Notes: a model not told the origin generated them from the letters alone. 61,551 nt of DNA from Verrucomicrobiota bacterium (GCA_016871535.1 VHCZ01000007.1:1-61551), one strand, 5' to 3'; counted from the first letter of the stretch, positions 8,760-19,774 are shown. Made by a program: numbers and translations.

Positions 8760-9199
8760 GGCAGGTCGTGTCCCAATGAGGCCGGTGATGGAGCGGAGAC
8801 GCGGAGTGAAGGCCGAGGCGAACATGCCGAAGTGTAGCCCGAAAATGTCGCAGGTCGCGACAATTTTGGACTGCATGGCAGAGCCCAGTGGAGACACTGC
8901 TTTGGGGAGACGGTCGGCGCGGCCAAAGCGGTGTCGCGCTTCGCTTGCCGCAGTCCAAAAGGCCACCGACATGATTCTGTCCTCGTAGCGCAGAGTTGCA
9001 CTCTTCCGTATCGCCGATTTGCAATCGGCGGCGCGTCGGCCACTCTCAACGCGCCCAGTCAGCCAGACGTCCCGCAGGGATGCAATCATGGGAGTGAGGC
9101 GAGCGATCAGTTCGCTTCCCCAATCAAGGCCACCCCACGCCTGGTTTAGGCGCTTTGACGGCGAGCACCTGGCCGGTTCCGAGACCATCCATCATTTTC
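8760..9199. other. Gene-free gap containing repeat D1
   Basis: No credible gene on either strand. It holds the short hairpin repeat at 8984-9033 and sequence that remains open in the frame of the HExxH gene only because it is GC rich. Confidence 0.5.
8984..9033 (+). repeat. Repeat family D, short copy
   Basis: TAGCGCAGAGTTGCACTCTTCC followed by GCCGATTTGCAATCGGC: two small inverted repeats with stems of five to seven bases around TTGCA. The same pair, in inverted order and longer, occurs at 34871-34998. Confidence 0.7.
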
Positions 9200-9631
9200 T
9201 CAAAGCCATGCCATTCCGCCGCCGTTGACGTAAACACAGCCACGCCCGTCCACCGCGATCATTCTCTTCAATACGAGCTTCGCATCGAGAAGGCTGCGAA
9301 AGAGCTCTCCGCCTCCAGAGAGCCAGATGTCCTTCCCGGCCGTCGCCTTCAGCCCGGCGATGGTAGCGACCGCATCATTGGTTACTGTGACATTCGGATG
9401 ATCAGACGCGCGCAATGTTTTCGAACAGATAATCGTGCGCATCTCCGGCGTGCTTCCGCCTCCGGCGACCTCAAACGTGCGCCGGCCCATAACCAGCGTG
9501 TCGAATTCCTTGAAGAAGCCATCGAAGTCGATCGAGGGATCCATGATTATCCAATCGTATTCGCCGTTCGGTCCCGCGATGAATCCGTCCACACTCACCG
9601 CCACGCTGTATCGCAGTCGTCTCATGGTCAT
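9200..9631 (-). pseudogene. Dihydrofolate reductase/RibD-C-like protein, C-terminus lost
   Basis: 143 residues. The first about 117 residues match the DHFR-like RibD C-terminal family: YSVAVSVDGFIAGPNGEYDW, LVMGRRTFE, TIICSKTLR, DIWLSGGGELFRSLLDA. Family members continue for another 50-60 residues through a VLLGGGIPLF-type strand, but here the reading frame changes into unrelated sequence after LLDAKLV and stops. It is therefore truncated, probably by a deletion or rearrangement near 9290. Function, if any, would be an NADPH-dependent reductase of unknown substrate. Confidence 0.6.
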
Positions 9632-9960
9632 TCGTAGTAATCCACACTCGCCTTATTAAGGTCGCCAACGCGAAGGATCGGCTGAACTCCCTCAAACATG
9701 ACTCGGGTCTCTTGCGCTTTGGTCGTATTCATCGTCGATCCTGGGAAGCTTCGTTGGTCTGATTACCATGCTCCCGGCCCATGAACCTGACGGTAGGGCG
9801 AGTCCGTCCCGGCGAGCTGCTCGACGTTCTTGGAACACGTCCGTCTCGGCTCGCTGGGGACAGGCTCGCCCTACCGTCAGGTTCATCGGAAGAGTGATTA
9901 CACGAGTTAGACAACCAAACTGAACTAAACTCTTTGAGCCTTAAACTTTGAACTCGGAAC
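9632..9960. other. Intergenic stretch with repeat A1
   Basis: Apart from the palindromic repeat at 9781-9886 I see no gene or RNA here. Confidence 0.5.
9781..9886. repeat. Palindromic repeat family A, copy 1 (complete)
   Basis: The ends form a perfect 22-base inverted repeat (ATGAACCTGACGGTAGGGCG at 9781 and its complement ending at 9886). Inside are the family signatures GTCCC.GCGAGC and GCTCGCTGGGGACAGGCTCG and a short variable centre with ACGTTCTTGGAACACGT. Other copies are at 25446, 30194, 36770, 39437 (half) and 47873. Confidence 0.9.
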
Positions 9961-11208
9961 TTAATCAGCCAGCCACCACTGGAAGAATCGATAGATTTGC
10001 TCGTTGGCTTCCGGGGTCGGATTGTGCGTGTCACGATTGGTCATGGCGACACGATTCTCGAAGCCGAGCAGCTTGTTGACCGCGATGGAGTGGTTCAGCG
10101 CCGGCCAGCGTTCGGGCAGGTCGGCCGTGCCGCCTGAAACCAAGAACGGGCGCGGAGCCATGAGGGCGTGGAGTTCCACCAAATCGTGTCCGCCTTCGAC
10201 CAACGCTTTGTAAGCGCCGGTCCTGGCCTGGCCTTCGCTTGGCAGCTTGCGGAAAGGGCCGGCGTTTTTCGGATCAGCCACGCCGCCGAGTTCGAAGCCG
10301 AGATACCAGACGTCGAAATAATTCACGCTGCCGCCCGGATTCTGTTTGCGGCGGTCGCGCTCGTCAAAAACGATCCCGGGGTCGGACCAGACCGCGCAGG
10401 CGAACTTGTCGTAAAGGCACGCAACGAACATCGCCCATTTGCCACCGAAGGAATGGCCCACGATCCCGATGCGGTCCGGTCGAACGTCGAGCCGCTGCGC
10501 CAGGACGGTGTGGGCATTGGCCGCGGCATAAGCCAGCGCTGAGATCGCTTGCACGCGCACGGGTTGGCCGACCGGCCCCAGGTACGCTTCGGATCGCGGG
10601 CGATTGGTGGTTGTGTTCGCGAGCTCGACACGCGCGTTCGGCTTTCCCACCGAGAGCGCGACGAAGCCGCGTTTGGCCAATTGCCAGCCGTAGTCGCGCA
10701 AAGGCGCGCCAAGGCCTACACCCGTCTCCGCATCGTAATAGACCACGACGACCGCGGGGAACGGTCCCTTCCCTTCCGGGATCAGGAGCAGCGCATCCAC
10801 CCTTTCGCCGCCCAGCGCGATTTCCAGCCGGAGTTGCTGCTGGGTGATCGTCTCGCGGCGAGTGGTCTGCACGATCTCGACGTGTGGCTTTTCGATGAGC
10901 GGCGGCCAGGGCCCCATGATCTTGTGCCACGCGGAGAGGATTTCTGCGCGGCGGCGCGGCCAATCAGCCGGCGTGTTGACCCGCGTTCCATCGGCAAAGA
11001 TCAGCGGCGACCGGAAGCTGCCGAAGTCGGAGCGGTAGGCGCCCGGAGGAGTGAAAAACGGTGCGAGTTCAGTAGGTGGTGTGCGGTGTGGACTGTGTCC
11101 TTCAACGGGAGCGGCTCCATTTGCTCCCGGAAGCGCCGGCGCTGTGACTGTCGCTGCGACGATCAACTTGAAGGTCGTTGGGAGCACAAACGAAATCTGA
11201 ACATTCAT
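9961..11208 (-). CDS. Secreted alpha/beta hydrolase (esterase-like)
   Basis: 415 residues with an N-terminal hydrophobic segment (signal peptide, about residues 8-32). The nucleophile elbow is IGIVGHSFGGKWAMFVA (about 245-260), the likely acid lies in LVSGGTADLPERW, and the likely catalytic His is in NRDTHNPTPEANEQIYRFFQWW at the C-terminus. The wording, with GHS.GGK and the long N-terminal lead (FRSPLIFADGTRV), resembles the acetyl-xylan/glucuronoyl esterase and dienelactone hydrolase groups; substrate not determinable. Isolated on the minus strand. Confidence 0.8.
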   Translation of the reverse strand: MNVQISFVLPTTFKLIVAATVTAPALPGANGAAPVEGHSPHRTPPTELAPFFTPPGAYRSDFGSFRSPLIFADGTRVNTPADWPRRRAEILSAWHKIMGPWPPLIEKPHVEIVQTTRRETITQQQLRLEIALGGERVDALLLIPEGKGPFPAVVVVYYDAETGVGLGAPLRDYGWQLAKRGFVALSVGKPNARVELANTTTNRPRSEAYLGPVGQPVRVQAISALAYAAANAHTVLAQRLDVRPDRIGIVGHSFGGKWAMFVACLYDKFACAVWSDPGIVFDERDRRKQNPGGSVNYFDVWYLGFELGGVADPKNAGPFRKLPSEGQARTGAYKALVEGGHDLVELHALMAPRPFLVSGGTADLPERWPALNHSIAVNKLLGFENRVAMTNRDTHNPTPEANEQIYRFFQWWLAD

Positions 11209-11760
11209 AGCACAATTAGGGCAACAAAGGGGAGCATTGTTCCGCCGTTGGTCAACTCAGCCGTGTCATCAAACTCGCCAAATCACGCCAAGCCACAGCC
11301 ACAAACCGCCCGGATTCATCGAGAGCAAATGTATCCGGACCTGGGTAAATCTCAAAAACTCGCTTCACCTTGAGATCATCGGCGGCCACGCGCATTGATT
11401 TCGTAATCTGCGGAACATCGTTGTGTTCTAACGCTGACTTCTTTTGCACCCGAAGTCTCGGCAGGAACCCTCGCCCTCAGATCAACTTTCAACGGTCAAG
11501 CTGGCTGAAAAGCGCGCTTATCCGCAGCATTACTTCGGCAGATAAAATGTCCTGCGGCGCGAACGGACTTGCACTCCGGCCCAAGAGTGCGCTAAAAGCC
11601 TCCCCCTGTCGCCGAGATTTAGGGCAAACGGCCCTGTTTTCGAGCCTGCAGCTCCACCATAGAGTGATCAGGCGTTTTTACAGTTGAACAACAGTCCGTA
11701 ATTCTCTAATAGATACCGGCACCGGCGTAAGAGACTGAGCGGCCAGTAACCAAACCATCG
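11209..11760. other. 552-base region upstream of the respiratory operon
   Basis: Apart from the ATPase remnant I see no gene. The last 300 bases presumably carry the promoter of the actA operon, but I cannot identify boxes or operators. Confidence 0.4.
11252..11449 (-). pseudogene. Remnant of a DUF4143/AAA-family ATPase C-terminus
   Basis: A 65-codon frame whose second half (VKRVFEIYPGPDTFAL...VAVAWRDL) resembles the last strands of archaeal/bacterial DUF4143 ATPases, where a similar F.VYPG...FPL...W.L segment closes the protein. No upstream ATPase or Walker motifs remain. Called a remnant from pattern resemblance only. Confidence 0.35.
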
Positions 11761-12429
11761 ATGTCCGATATTTTTCCAAAGTGGACAAATCAACTGCCGG
11801 CCAAGGTTTTATTCGGCGGGGCGCTGATCGGAGCCGCTACTATTGTCGGGGTCTGGTACTATTTCACTCCAAAATACACTCGCGTGGGCTATCAGCCCAT
11901 CCAGCCTGTGACCTTCTCCCACGCGGTTCATGTTGATCAATTGAAACTGGACTGCCGGTACTGCCACCATGCCGTGGAAAAATCGTGGTATTCGAATGTT
12001 CCCAGCTCCTCAACGTGCATGAACTGCCACAACCAGGTGCTGGCCAATGATCCCCGGCTGGCCATGGTCCGGGAAAGCGCTCAGACCGGGAAGTCGATCC
12101 CCTGGGTGCAGGTTCATAAGGTGCCGGATTACGTGTATTTCAATCATTCCGTTCACGTCCGGCGCGGGGTCAGTTGCGTGGAATGTCACGGCCAGATCAA
12201 CAAAATGGATGAGGTGTACCACGCCAAGCCGCTCAGCATGGCTTTTTGCCTGGAATGTCATCGCAACCCCGCCGAAAAATTGCGTCCTCTGGATAAGATC
12301 ACGGACCTGGATTGGAAGTGGAGTGACGACCCGAAAACCGCCGCGCAGATGCAGAAAACCAAAGGCGATCAATTCATGCACGATTGGGCCATCCAAACTT
12401 CGCAGAGTTGTTCCGCGTGCCACCGATGA
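11761..12429 (+). CDS. actA: Alternative complex III subunit ActA, pentahaem cytochrome c
   Basis: 222 residues. An N-terminal membrane anchor (about 17-35) is followed by five CxxCH haem sites: CRYCH, CMNCH, CVECH, CLECH and CSACH, the last at the C-terminus. This is the expected haem count for ActA. It passes electrons from the iron-sulfur/quinol-oxidising part of the complex towards cytochrome c on the periplasmic side. First gene of a ten-gene operon; its stop overlaps the actB start (ATGA). Confidence 0.95.
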   Translation: MSDIFPKWTNQLPAKVLFGGALIGAATIVGVWYYFTPKYTRVGYQPIQPVTFSHAVHVDQLKLDCRYCHHAVEKSWYSNVPSSSTCMNCHNQVLANDPRLAMVRESAQTGKSIPWVQVHKVPDYVYFNHSVHVRRGVSCVECHGQINKMDEVYHAKPLSMAFCLECHRNPAEKLRPLDKITDLDWKWSDDPKTAAQMQKTKGDQFMHDWAIQTSQSCSACHR

Positions 12430-15400
12430 AAACGATCCCTCCACCTTGTCCCGAGCCGGACGTGGGCCCAAAATACTGGCGCAGCCTGGACCAGTTGGCG
12501 GACACGCCCGAATTCCGGCAGTGGCTGGAACGGGAGTTTCCCGCCGGAGCCAGCGAATTCACGGACCCCGTTTCCCGCCGTTATTTCGTCAAGATCATGT
12601 CCGCGTCGTTCTTGTTCGGCGGACTCGGTTTGACGGGCTGCCGACGACCCGTGGAGAACATCGTGCCCTTCTCCAAAATGCCGGAGGGTTACATTCACGG
12701 CGTGGCTCAGTACTATGCAACCGCGTTCCCAACCCGATCCAGCGCGGTCCCGCTGCTGGTCAAATCCCACGAAGGCCGCCCCACGAAGATCGAAGGAAAC
12801 CCGGATCATCCCGACAGCAACGGCGGCACGGATCAATTCGCTCAGGCTTCGATTCTGAATCTTTACGACCCGGACCGCGCCACGCGCTTTACCCGCGATG
12901 GAAACGCCGAAACGCGCGAGAAAGCGTTGGAGGAATTAGGGCGAATTGCGGATCAGGCCAGGGCCAATGGGGGCCAGGGTCTGGCGTTTCTTCTGGAACG
13001 AAGCAGCTCGCCGTCACGCGCGCGGCTCCAGCAATTGATTTCCGCAAAGTATCCGAACGCCCGCTGGCACACTTACGAACCGGTCGATTTCGACGTCCAC
13101 CGCCAGGCGGCCTCACTGGCGTTTGGAAAGCCCGTGGCGCCTTACTTCAAACTGGACGAAGCGAACGTGATTGTCTCGCTGGACTGCGATTTCCTGGGCG
13201 CGGAGGAAGACACCTATGTGAACGTCCGGCGCTTCGCCAGCCGCCGAAACCCGGAAAAATCGGCCAAGCCAATGAACCGGCTATACGCGGTCGAAGGCCT
13301 GTTCACGCTCACCGGGGCCAATGCGGACCATCGGCTCCGCGTTCCGACGAGTGCCGTGCAAAGTTTCGCAGCGCGCCTGGCGCTGGAGATCTTCAAGCAA
13401 AAGGGAGGCGCCTCTAACGAATTGCAGGCCGGTCTGACGAAGCTTGCCGCCGGTTTTGCGGGGAATGACTCATGGATCGTTGAGTGCGCCAAAGATTTGC
13501 TGGCCGCTGGAAACGCCGGCCATACGGTCGTGCTGGCAGGGCATCGCCAGCCGCTGGCAACCCATCTGATCGCTCATGCCATCAACTCGGCTTTGGGGAA
13601 CGTCGGCACGACGGTTCTTCTGCACGATGCGCCCCCGCCGGTGGGCGGATCCATCTCCGATTTGGCTCAAGCGCTTAATGCCAGCCAAGTTACCACGCTC
13701 GTGATCCTCGGTGGCAATCCGGCCTACAACGCGCCAGTCGATTTGAATTGGGCGCAAGCACAGGCCAAAGCGGGCACGATTGTCCGGCTGGGCTATTACG
13801 AGGATGAAAGCTTTCCGACCAAAGGCTGGCACTTTCCAATGGCCCATTTCCTGGAGTCATGGGGTGACGCCCGCACCGCAGACGGAGCGCTGGTTCCAAT
13901 TCAGCCGTTGATCGAGCCGCTGTTTGGCGGCATAGGCGAACTCGAAGTTCTGGCGCGAATCGGCCGTCTGGAGAAGACCAACCCTTACGAAATCGTTCGC
14001 GAAACCTTCCGAGGGACCGCAGGTGAAGGCGAAAACGTTTGGCGGAAGTTCTTGCACGACGGATATCTGGCGGGGAGCGCTGCGAAACCGGTGAGCGGTC
14101 AACTCGATTCATCGGCCGTGACGCGCACTTTGCAGGCTGTTTCAGTTCCGGCCGCGCCGGGCCGGGACAGACTGGAGGTTGTGTTCCATCGCAGCTACAG
14201 CCTGGACGACGGTCGATTCAACAACAACGGCTGGCTCCAGGAGACCCCGGACCCCATTACGAAACTCACCTGGGACAATGCCATCCTGGTGAGCCCCAAA
14301 ACGGCCAGCGAACTGGGCGTCGGCGAGTTCGATGAAAAGTCTCGCGGGCCCGTGGTTCGCAAAGGTCTCTTCAAGAACCAGCTTGTCGAAGTCGATCTGA
14401 GCGGGAGAAAAATCCGAGGCCCGATCTGGATTCTCCCCGGACTCGCGGATTACACCGTGGGGTTGACGCTCGGTTATGGCCGGGAAAAGACCGGCCGCAT
14501 TGGACGACTTCATTCAGGCCAGCCCGCGGGCTACAACGCTTACAGATTGCGCCCGGCTGCCGGCGAGCATTTCGCGGCGGGCGGCAAGATTACGGCGACG
14601 CCGGAGATTTACGACTTGGCCGGCACGCAGGAGCACGGCGCGATGGAAGGCCGCCCGCTCATTCGCGAGGCAACGAAAAAGCAATTCGACGAGCATCCGA
14701 AGTTCGCCAAGAACATGGATCTCGAAGCGCCGGAGCACATGCAGCATATCGCCAAGGATCCCAAGACCGGCGAGCCGCTCATGATCTATAAACACCCTTA
14801 CCGGGTGTACGAGGAAGAAAAGCAAAAGGCCGGGGGCCGCCTCCGTGGACCGGCCGTGAAAAGCGACACGCATCAATGGGGCATGTCGATCGACCTGAGC
14901 AAGTGCGTCGGCTGCACCGCTTGCGCTGTGGCCTGCCAGAGCGAAAACAACATCCCCATTGTGGGCAAAGACCAGGTCATCAAAGGCCGCGAAATGGCGT
15001 GGCTGAGATTGGACCGGTATTTCGCGGGGAACATCGACGATCCGCAGATCGCTTATCAGCCGATTCTTTGCCAGCATTGCGAGAACGCGCCGTGCGAGAG
15101 CGTTTGCCCGGTCAACGCCACCGTTCACGACGAAGAAGGCCTGAACGTGATGGTCTATAACCGTTGCGTGGGCACGCGGTTTTGCTCGAACAACTGCCCG
15201 TACAAAGTTCGCCGCTTCAATTATTTTGACTACAACCGCCGGCCTCTCGACAAACTTTACCGAGACCCTTTCACCAGCTTCAATGAGGGCGAGTGGGAAC
15301 TAAAGCGCTGGTTCAAGGATCCTTCCCGGGGCAGCGTTCCGGACGATCAATGGGACTTGATGAAACTCGCCAAGAATCCGGAAGTCTCAGTGCGGATGCG

Positions 15401-15848
15401 CGGCGTCATGGAGAAATGCACCTTCTGCGTCCAGCGTATCGAACACGCCAAGGTCGAACAAAAGGTCAAGGCAGGAGATTCCGGAAACGTGCAGGTGCCG
15501 GACCGAACCATCAAAACGGCCTGCGAACAAGCGTGTCCGGCCGAAGCAATCGTTTTTGGCAATCTGGCCGACCCGAACAGCCGGGTCTCCCAGCTCAAAA
15601 AGCAGGATCGCGATTATGCAGTGCTCGGCTTCCTGGATACGCGCCCGCGCACGACGTACCTGGCGCGGATTCGCAATCCGAACCCGAACATGCCCGATCC
15701 TCACAAATACAGCGAGGCGCCCGGCATTCTGAAAGAGTACATGGACCGCAGCGGTTCGAACCCCATGGAAGCCCACGGCAAAGCTCATGGCGCCGGTGAA
15801 GGCACGCATACGCCCGCCGCGGCTTCGCACGAAAAAGGAGCGCACTAA
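12426..15848 (+). CDS. actB: Alternative complex III subunit ActB, molybdopterin-like plus iron-sulfur protein
   Basis: 1140 residues from the ATG at 12426. The N-terminus has a Tat-like motif with lipobox ([17 protein letters not shown] then LTGC, about 58-80). Residues about 80-800 are the molybdopterin-oxidoreductase-like half, which in ActB carries no metal. The C-terminal half is ferredoxin-like with four cluster motifs: [12 protein letters not shown] (near 827), [28 protein letters not shown] and [12 protein letters not shown]...CEQACP. These would hold three 4Fe-4S and one 3Fe-4S centres. Overlaps actC by one base (TAATG). Confidence 0.95.
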   Translation: MKTIPPPCPEPDVGPKYWRSLDQLADTPEFRQWLEREFPAGASEFTDPVSRRYFVKIMSASFLFGGLGLTGCRRPVENIVPFSKMPEGYIHGVAQYYATAFPTRSSAVPLLVKSHEGRPTKIEGNPDHPDSNGGTDQFAQASILNLYDPDRATRFTRDGNAETREKALEELGRIADQARANGGQGLAFLLERSSSPSRARLQQLISAKYPNARWHTYEPVDFDVHRQAASLAFGKPVAPYFKLDEANVIVSLDCDFLGAEEDTYVNVRRFASRRNPEKSAKPMNRLYAVEGLFTLTGANADHRLRVPTSAVQSFAARLALEIFKQKGGASNELQAGLTKLAAGFAGNDSWIVECAKDLLAAGNAGHTVVLAGHRQPLATHLIAHAINSALGNVGTTVLLHDAPPPVGGSISDLAQALNASQVTTLVILGGNPAYNAPVDLNWAQAQAKAGTIVRLGYYEDESFPTKGWHFPMAHFLESWGDARTADGALVPIQPLIEPLFGGIGELEVLARIGRLEKTNPYEIVRETFRGTAGEGENVWRKFLHDGYLAGSAAKPVSGQLDSSAVTRTLQAVSVPAAPGRDRLEVVFHRSYSLDDGRFNNNGWLQETPDPITKLTWDNAILVSPKTASELGVGEFDEKSRGPVVRKGLFKNQLVEVDLSGRKIRGPIWILPGLADYTVGLTLGYGREKTGRIGRLHSGQPAGYNAYRLRPAAGEHFAAGGKITATPEIYDLAGTQEHGAMEGRPLIREATKKQFDEHPKFAKNMDLEAPEHMQHIAKDPKTGEPLMIYKHPYRVYEEEKQKAGGRLRGPAVKSDTHQWGMSIDLSKCVGCTACAVACQSENNIPIVGKDQVIKGREMAWLRLDRYFAGNIDDPQIAYQPILCQHCENAPCESVCPVNATVHDEEGLNVMVYNRCVGTRFCSNNCPYKVRRFNYFDYNRRPLDKLYRDPFTSFNEGEWELKRWFKDPSRGSVPDDQWDLMKLAKNPEVSVRMRGVMEKCTFCVQRIEHAKVEQKVKAGDSGNVQVPDRTIKTACEQACPAEAIVFGNLADPNSRVSQLKKQDRDYAVLGFLDTRPRTTYLARIRNPNPNMPDPHKYSEAPGILKEYMDRSGSNPMEAHGKAHGAGEGTHTPAAASHEKGAH

Positions 15849-17278
15849 TGGCTGACGGCGCGATTCCCACTTCAATCAAAGTTCACGCTCCGCCGCCAGA
15901 ACTGGAGCGTCCGCCGCTGGTTCTCAATCAGCGAAACCTGGGGTGGATTTCCGACAAAGTCGCTTCGGTCGCGGAGGGAAAAACACCCCTCTGGTGGTGG
16001 ATCGCTTTCGTTCCGAGCAGTCTGATGCTCCTGATCGGAGTGATCTGCGTGACTTACCAGATTTCCACAGGTGTGGGCGTCTGGGGCTTGCACCATCCGG
16101 TCATGTGGGCGTGGGATATCACCAATTTCGTGTTCTGGATCGGCATCGGCCACGCCGGGACGCTCATTTCGGCGATCCTTTTCCTGCTCCGGCAACGCTG
16201 GCGGACTTCGATCAACCGCGCGGCGGAAGCCATGACGATTTTCGCGGTCATGTGCGCGGGCCTGTTTCCGTTGATTCACGTCGGGCGCGCCTGGCTTGAC
16301 TGGTGGATGCTGCCGTTCCCGAACTCCAACGGCCCGATCTGGCCGCAGTTCCGTTCGCCGTTGACATGGGATGTATTCGCGGTTTCCACCTATTTCACGG
16401 TTTCAGCGCTCTTCTGGTACATGGGGCTGATCCCAGACCTGGCCATTATGCGGGATCGAGCCCGGAGCAAAGTCCGGAAGTTTCTCTACGGTCTGTTCGC
16501 GCTGGGCTGGACCGGATCGAATCGCCACTGGAGCAATTACGAGAAGGCGTACCTGCTGCTCGCCGGTCTTTCCACCCCGCTGGTTTTGTCCGTCCACAGC
16601 ATTGTGTCCTTTGACTTCGCAGTCGCGCAGTTGCCCGGATGGCACACGACGATCTTCCCGCCTTACTTCGTGGCCGGGGCTGTCTTTTCTGGATTCGGGA
16701 TGGTGCTCACGCTGATGATTCCTTTGCGTTCGCTGTGTCATCTGGAGGAAGTGATCACGGTTCGGCACATTGATCTGATGTGCAAAGTCACGCTGGCGAC
16801 CGGTTCAATTGTTGGCTATGCCTATTCGACGGAGTTTTTCATCGCGTACTACGGAGGCAATCCTTACGAACTGGCGGCTTTCATTAATCGCGCGACCGGG
16901 CCGTATTGGTGGGCCTACTGGATCATGGTCACCTGCAATGTCGTTTTGCCTCAGCTTTTCTGGTTCAAGAAGATCCGGACCAACGTGATTGCCGTGTTCA
17001 TCCTTTCCATCACGGTGAACATCGGAATGTGGTTCGAGCGTTTCGTGATCATTGCCACGACCCTCGCGCGCGAGTTTATGCCTTCCAACTGGGGTTACTT
17101 CATTCCAACGTGGGTGGACATTTTCACGTTCGTCGGGACTTTCGGCCTGTTTCTGACTTTCTTCTTGCTGTTCGTGCGTTTCTTGCCGGTGCTGGCGATT
17201 TCCGAAGTCAAGGGCGTCACCCCGCAAGCAGACCCGCACCATCCGATGGGCGGCGCAAGAATTGGAGGGCACCACTGA
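15848..17278 (+). CDS. actC: Alternative complex III subunit ActC, NrfD-like quinol-binding membrane protein
   Basis: 476 residues with about ten membrane helices after a soluble N-terminal 50 residues. NrfD/PsrC-like wording is clear ([55 protein letters not shown]-type segment near 220-245). It is expected to contain the quinol-oxidising site next to the ActB clusters. Start and stop overlap both neighbours (TAATG and TGATG), consistent with translational coupling. Confidence 0.95.
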   Translation: MADGAIPTSIKVHAPPPELERPPLVLNQRNLGWISDKVASVAEGKTPLWWWIAFVPSSLMLLIGVICVTYQISTGVGVWGLHHPVMWAWDITNFVFWIGIGHAGTLISAILFLLRQRWRTSINRAAEAMTIFAVMCAGLFPLIHVGRAWLDWWMLPFPNSNGPIWPQFRSPLTWDVFAVSTYFTVSALFWYMGLIPDLAIMRDRARSKVRKFLYGLFALGWTGSNRHWSNYEKAYLLLAGLSTPLVLSVHSIVSFDFAVAQLPGWHTTIFPPYFVAGAVFSGFGMVLTLMIPLRSLCHLEEVITVRHIDLMCKVTLATGSIVGYAYSTEFFIAYYGGNPYELAAFINRATGPYWWAYWIMVTCNVVLPQLFWFKKIRTNVIAVFILSITVNIGMWFERFVIIATTLAREFMPSNWGYFIPTWVDIFTFVGTFGLFLTFFLLFVRFLPVLAISEVKGVTPQADPHHPMGGARIGGHH

Positions 17279-17817
17279 TGAGCAGCCCAGCCAGAGCCTA
17301 CGGCATCATCGCCGAGTTCGACACGCCGGCCGCGGCGATGCACGCGGCGGAAAAAGTGCGCGACCACGGATTCACCCGCTGGGACGTCTTCACGCCTTAT
17401 CCGGTGCATGGCATGGACAAGGCGATGGGGTTGCGCAATTCGCGAGTCGGCTGGTTCACCTTCATTGGGGGAGTGACCGGTTACATTACGGGCATGTTGA
17501 TGATCTGGTACATGAACGCTCACGACTACAACATCACGGTCGGCGGCAAGCCCATGTTCAGCCCGATTTATTCCTTCCCGCCCGCTTACGAACTGACGAT
17601 CCTGTTCGGCGCGTTTGGCTCGCTTTTCGGGATGCTGTTCCTCAATCGGCTGCCGAAGCTGTACCATCCGCTCCTGAAGACCCGGCGCTTTGTCTTCGTC
17701 ACGCACGACAAATTCTTCGTTGTGATCGAGTGCGACGACCCGAAGTACTCCGACACTGAAACCCGCAAGTTGCTGGAATCGGCCGGCAGCAAGCACCTCG
17801 AGGTCGCGGAGGAATAG
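17278..17817 (+). CDS. actD: Alternative complex III subunit ActD (DUF3341)
   Basis: 179 residues from the ATG overlapping the actC stop. A soluble N-terminus (AYGIIAEFDTPAAAMHAAEK, WDVFTPYPVHGMDKAMG) is followed by two membrane helices (about 60-82 and 100-122) and a soluble tail containing FFVVIECDDP. This is the DUF3341 architecture of ActD, a cofactor-free structural subunit. Confidence 0.93.
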   Translation: MSSPARAYGIIAEFDTPAAAMHAAEKVRDHGFTRWDVFTPYPVHGMDKAMGLRNSRVGWFTFIGGVTGYITGMLMIWYMNAHDYNITVGGKPMFSPIYSFPPAYELTILFGAFGSLFGMLFLNRLPKLYHPLLKTRRFVFVTHDKFFVVIECDDPKYSDTETRKLLESAGSKHLEVAEE

Positions 17818-18486
17818 ATGCGTTACTTTCTGCTCATGTTCGTGCTCGCAGGCGTGCTCGTGGTCGGAGTCGCCGGTTTTCGCGGCAGCACCTCGCGAAA
17901 ACCTCCGATCGAGGTGTTCCCGGACATGGACCGCCAGCCCAAGCTTCGTCCACAGGACCGCAACAGCTTTTTTGCTGACGGCCGAAGCTCCCGCTTGCCG
18001 GTCCAGGGGACGATTGCCCGCGCCGCGCCCTTTCAAGGCTTGATCAACGCCGACGCCAACAATCCCGTTTACCCGTTCCACGAGGATGCGCCGGTGAATT
18101 CCGGACTGATCGCGGGCACGACCAATTTTGTCGAGTCCATCCCCTTCCAAATCACGGAACGGCTCTTGGATCGTGGCCGTGACCTCTACCAGATCTACTG
18201 CTCGCCATGCCACGGGGCGACCGGCGACGGCAACGGCGTGATCAAGAAGATCGCCATGCCGACCGTGGCGAACCTTCATGACGCACGGATCATCCAGATG
18301 CCGGACGGCCAGATTTATTACGCGATCAAGAATGGAAGTCCGAGCCAGTTGATGGGACCTTACGCCGCGCAGGTCTCCGTCGAGGAACGATGGGCGATTG
18401 TGGCTTACGCGCGGGCGCTGCAAAGGAGCCGATTAGGCAGCCTCGAAGACGTGCCCGAATCGCTCCGGTCAACCTTAGCCAAATAG
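17818..18486 (+). CDS. actE: Alternative complex III subunit ActE, monohaem cytochrome c
   Basis: 222 residues starting directly after the actD stop. An N-terminal hydrophobic segment (MRYFLLMFVLAGVLVVGVAG) serves as anchor or lipoprotein-like signal, then one haem site in IYCSPCHGATGDGNG near residue 127 and a later Met-containing loop (ATPIMPTVAN-like region reads IAMPTVANLH). Class I cytochrome c fold; probably the exit or entry haem for soluble cytochrome c. Confidence 0.93.
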   Translation: MRYFLLMFVLAGVLVVGVAGFRGSTSRKPPIEVFPDMDRQPKLRPQDRNSFFADGRSSRLPVQGTIARAAPFQGLINADANNPVYPFHEDAPVNSGLIAGTTNFVESIPFQITERLLDRGRDLYQIYCSPCHGATGDGNGVIKKIAMPTVANLHDARIIQMPDGQIYYAIKNGSPSQLMGPYAAQVSVEERWAIVAYARALQRSRLGSLEDVPESLRSTLAK

Positions 18487-18556
18487 CGAATGAACGTTTT
18501 CCGTTTTCCGTTTTGCGCCTTGCGACTTGGCGGCGGTCAACTTTAAGCAAAGCTCT

Positions 18557-19774
18557 ATGAGTTCGCACACTGAGTCTGCCGCTCCCGGTTCGCTGGATTT
18601 GTCCCGATGGCGAAAACTGCCGACAATCCTGATGGCGGCCGGGGGCGGGCTGGCCCTGATTGGCCTGGCGATCGACCCGAAACAACTGGGCTATTCCTGG
18701 CTGCTGGCGTTCATGTTTTTCCTCAGCATCTGTCTGGGGTCGCTGTTCCTGGTGATCTTGCATCACCTGTTCGATGCCATGTGGACGGTGCCGTTAAGGC
18801 GTTTCGTCGAACACCTCGCCTGTCTCGCGCCCTGGATGCTCGCCCTCTTCATCCCCGTGTTGATTCTGGCGCCAAGAATCTATCCCTGGATGGACCCGGC
18901 CAATGCAGATCACGCGCTTCACGCCAAGCACGCTTATCTCAACGTGCCGATGTGGTATGCCCGTGTGGCAGTCTTGTTCGGCATCTGGATCTTCCTGACC
19001 CGCGGTTTGCGCAAATGGTCGTTGAAGCAGGATGAAACCGGCGCGGCCGAGTGCACCTTCCGGATGCGGCGCTACGCGGCGGCCGGAATCTTCCTCTTCG
19101 CGGTCACTCTAACGCTGGCGGCGATCGATTGGATGAAATCCTTGCAGCACCAATGGTTCTCCACGATGTACGGCGTGTATTACTTCGCGGCCAGTGTCTG
19201 GACGACGCTGGCGACCGTGTACGTCCTCCTGGTGGTGTTGAAACGAGCCGGGCCGTTGCGTCATGTCGTGCGCGAACGCCAGTTTCACGACACAGGCGTG
19301 CTTTGGTTTGCGTTCACCGTCTTCTATGCTTACGTCACTTTTTCCCAGTATTTTCTGATTTGGAACGCGGCTCTTCCGGAAGAGACCTTCTGGTACATTC
19401 AGCGCGAGCAAGGATCGTGGTGGGACATTGGTATGGTCATCATCTTCGGCCATTTTCTTCTGCCGTTTCTGACGCTCCTGCGCATCGACGCGAAACTGAA
19501 CCTGGCCGTGATGCTCCCGCTTTGCGTGTGGGCCTGGCTGATGCACTACTGTGATCTGTCCTACAACATCATGCCGGTGATACACCCCGGTGGCTTCCCG
19601 GGACAATGGATCTGGCTCGATGCCGCGTGTTTCGCGTTCATCGGCGGCGCCCTGGCCAAGTTGTTCATCCGGAGTTTCAACGCGCATCCGCCCTATCCGC
19701 AGCGTGATCCGCGCTTCGCCGAGACCATGGAAGTTTATGTGCCTCCGGCGGCCCAAAGCCGCGGCGCAAGGTAA
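18557..19774 (+). CDS. actF: Alternative complex III subunit ActF, NrfD-like membrane protein
   Basis: 405 residues from the ATG at 18557 with about ten hydrophobic helices (for example SWLLAFMFFLSICLGSLFLV and WMLALFIPVLILAPRIY). It is the second NrfD-family subunit normally paired with ActC and lacking cofactors. The 70-base gap after actE contains no other feature. Ends 41 bases before the small one-helix gene. Confidence 0.92.
   Translation: MSSHTESAAPGSLDLSRWRKLPTILMAAGGGLALIGLAIDPKQLGYSWLLAFMFFLSICLGSLFLVILHHLFDAMWTVPLRRFVEHLACLAPWMLALFIPVLILAPRIYPWMDPANADHALHAKHAYLNVPMWYARVAVLFGIWIFLTRGLRKWSLKQDETGAAECTFRMRRYAAAGIFLFAVTLTLAAIDWMKSLQHQWFSTMYGVYYFAASVWTTLATVYVLLVVLKRAGPLRHVVRERQFHDTGVLWFAFTVFYAYVTFSQYFLIWNAALPEETFWYIQREQGSWWDIGMVIIFGHFLLPFLTLLRIDAKLNLAVMLPLCVWAWLMHYCDLSYNIMPVIHPGGFPGQWIWLDAACFAFIGGALAKLFIRSFNAHPPYPQRDPRFAETMEVYVPPAAQSRGAR

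Noticed and set aside
8760-9188. In-frame N-terminal extension of the HExxH protein
   Set aside because: It runs through repeat D1 and has no family resemblance, whereas the ATG at 8759 gives a clean signal peptide.
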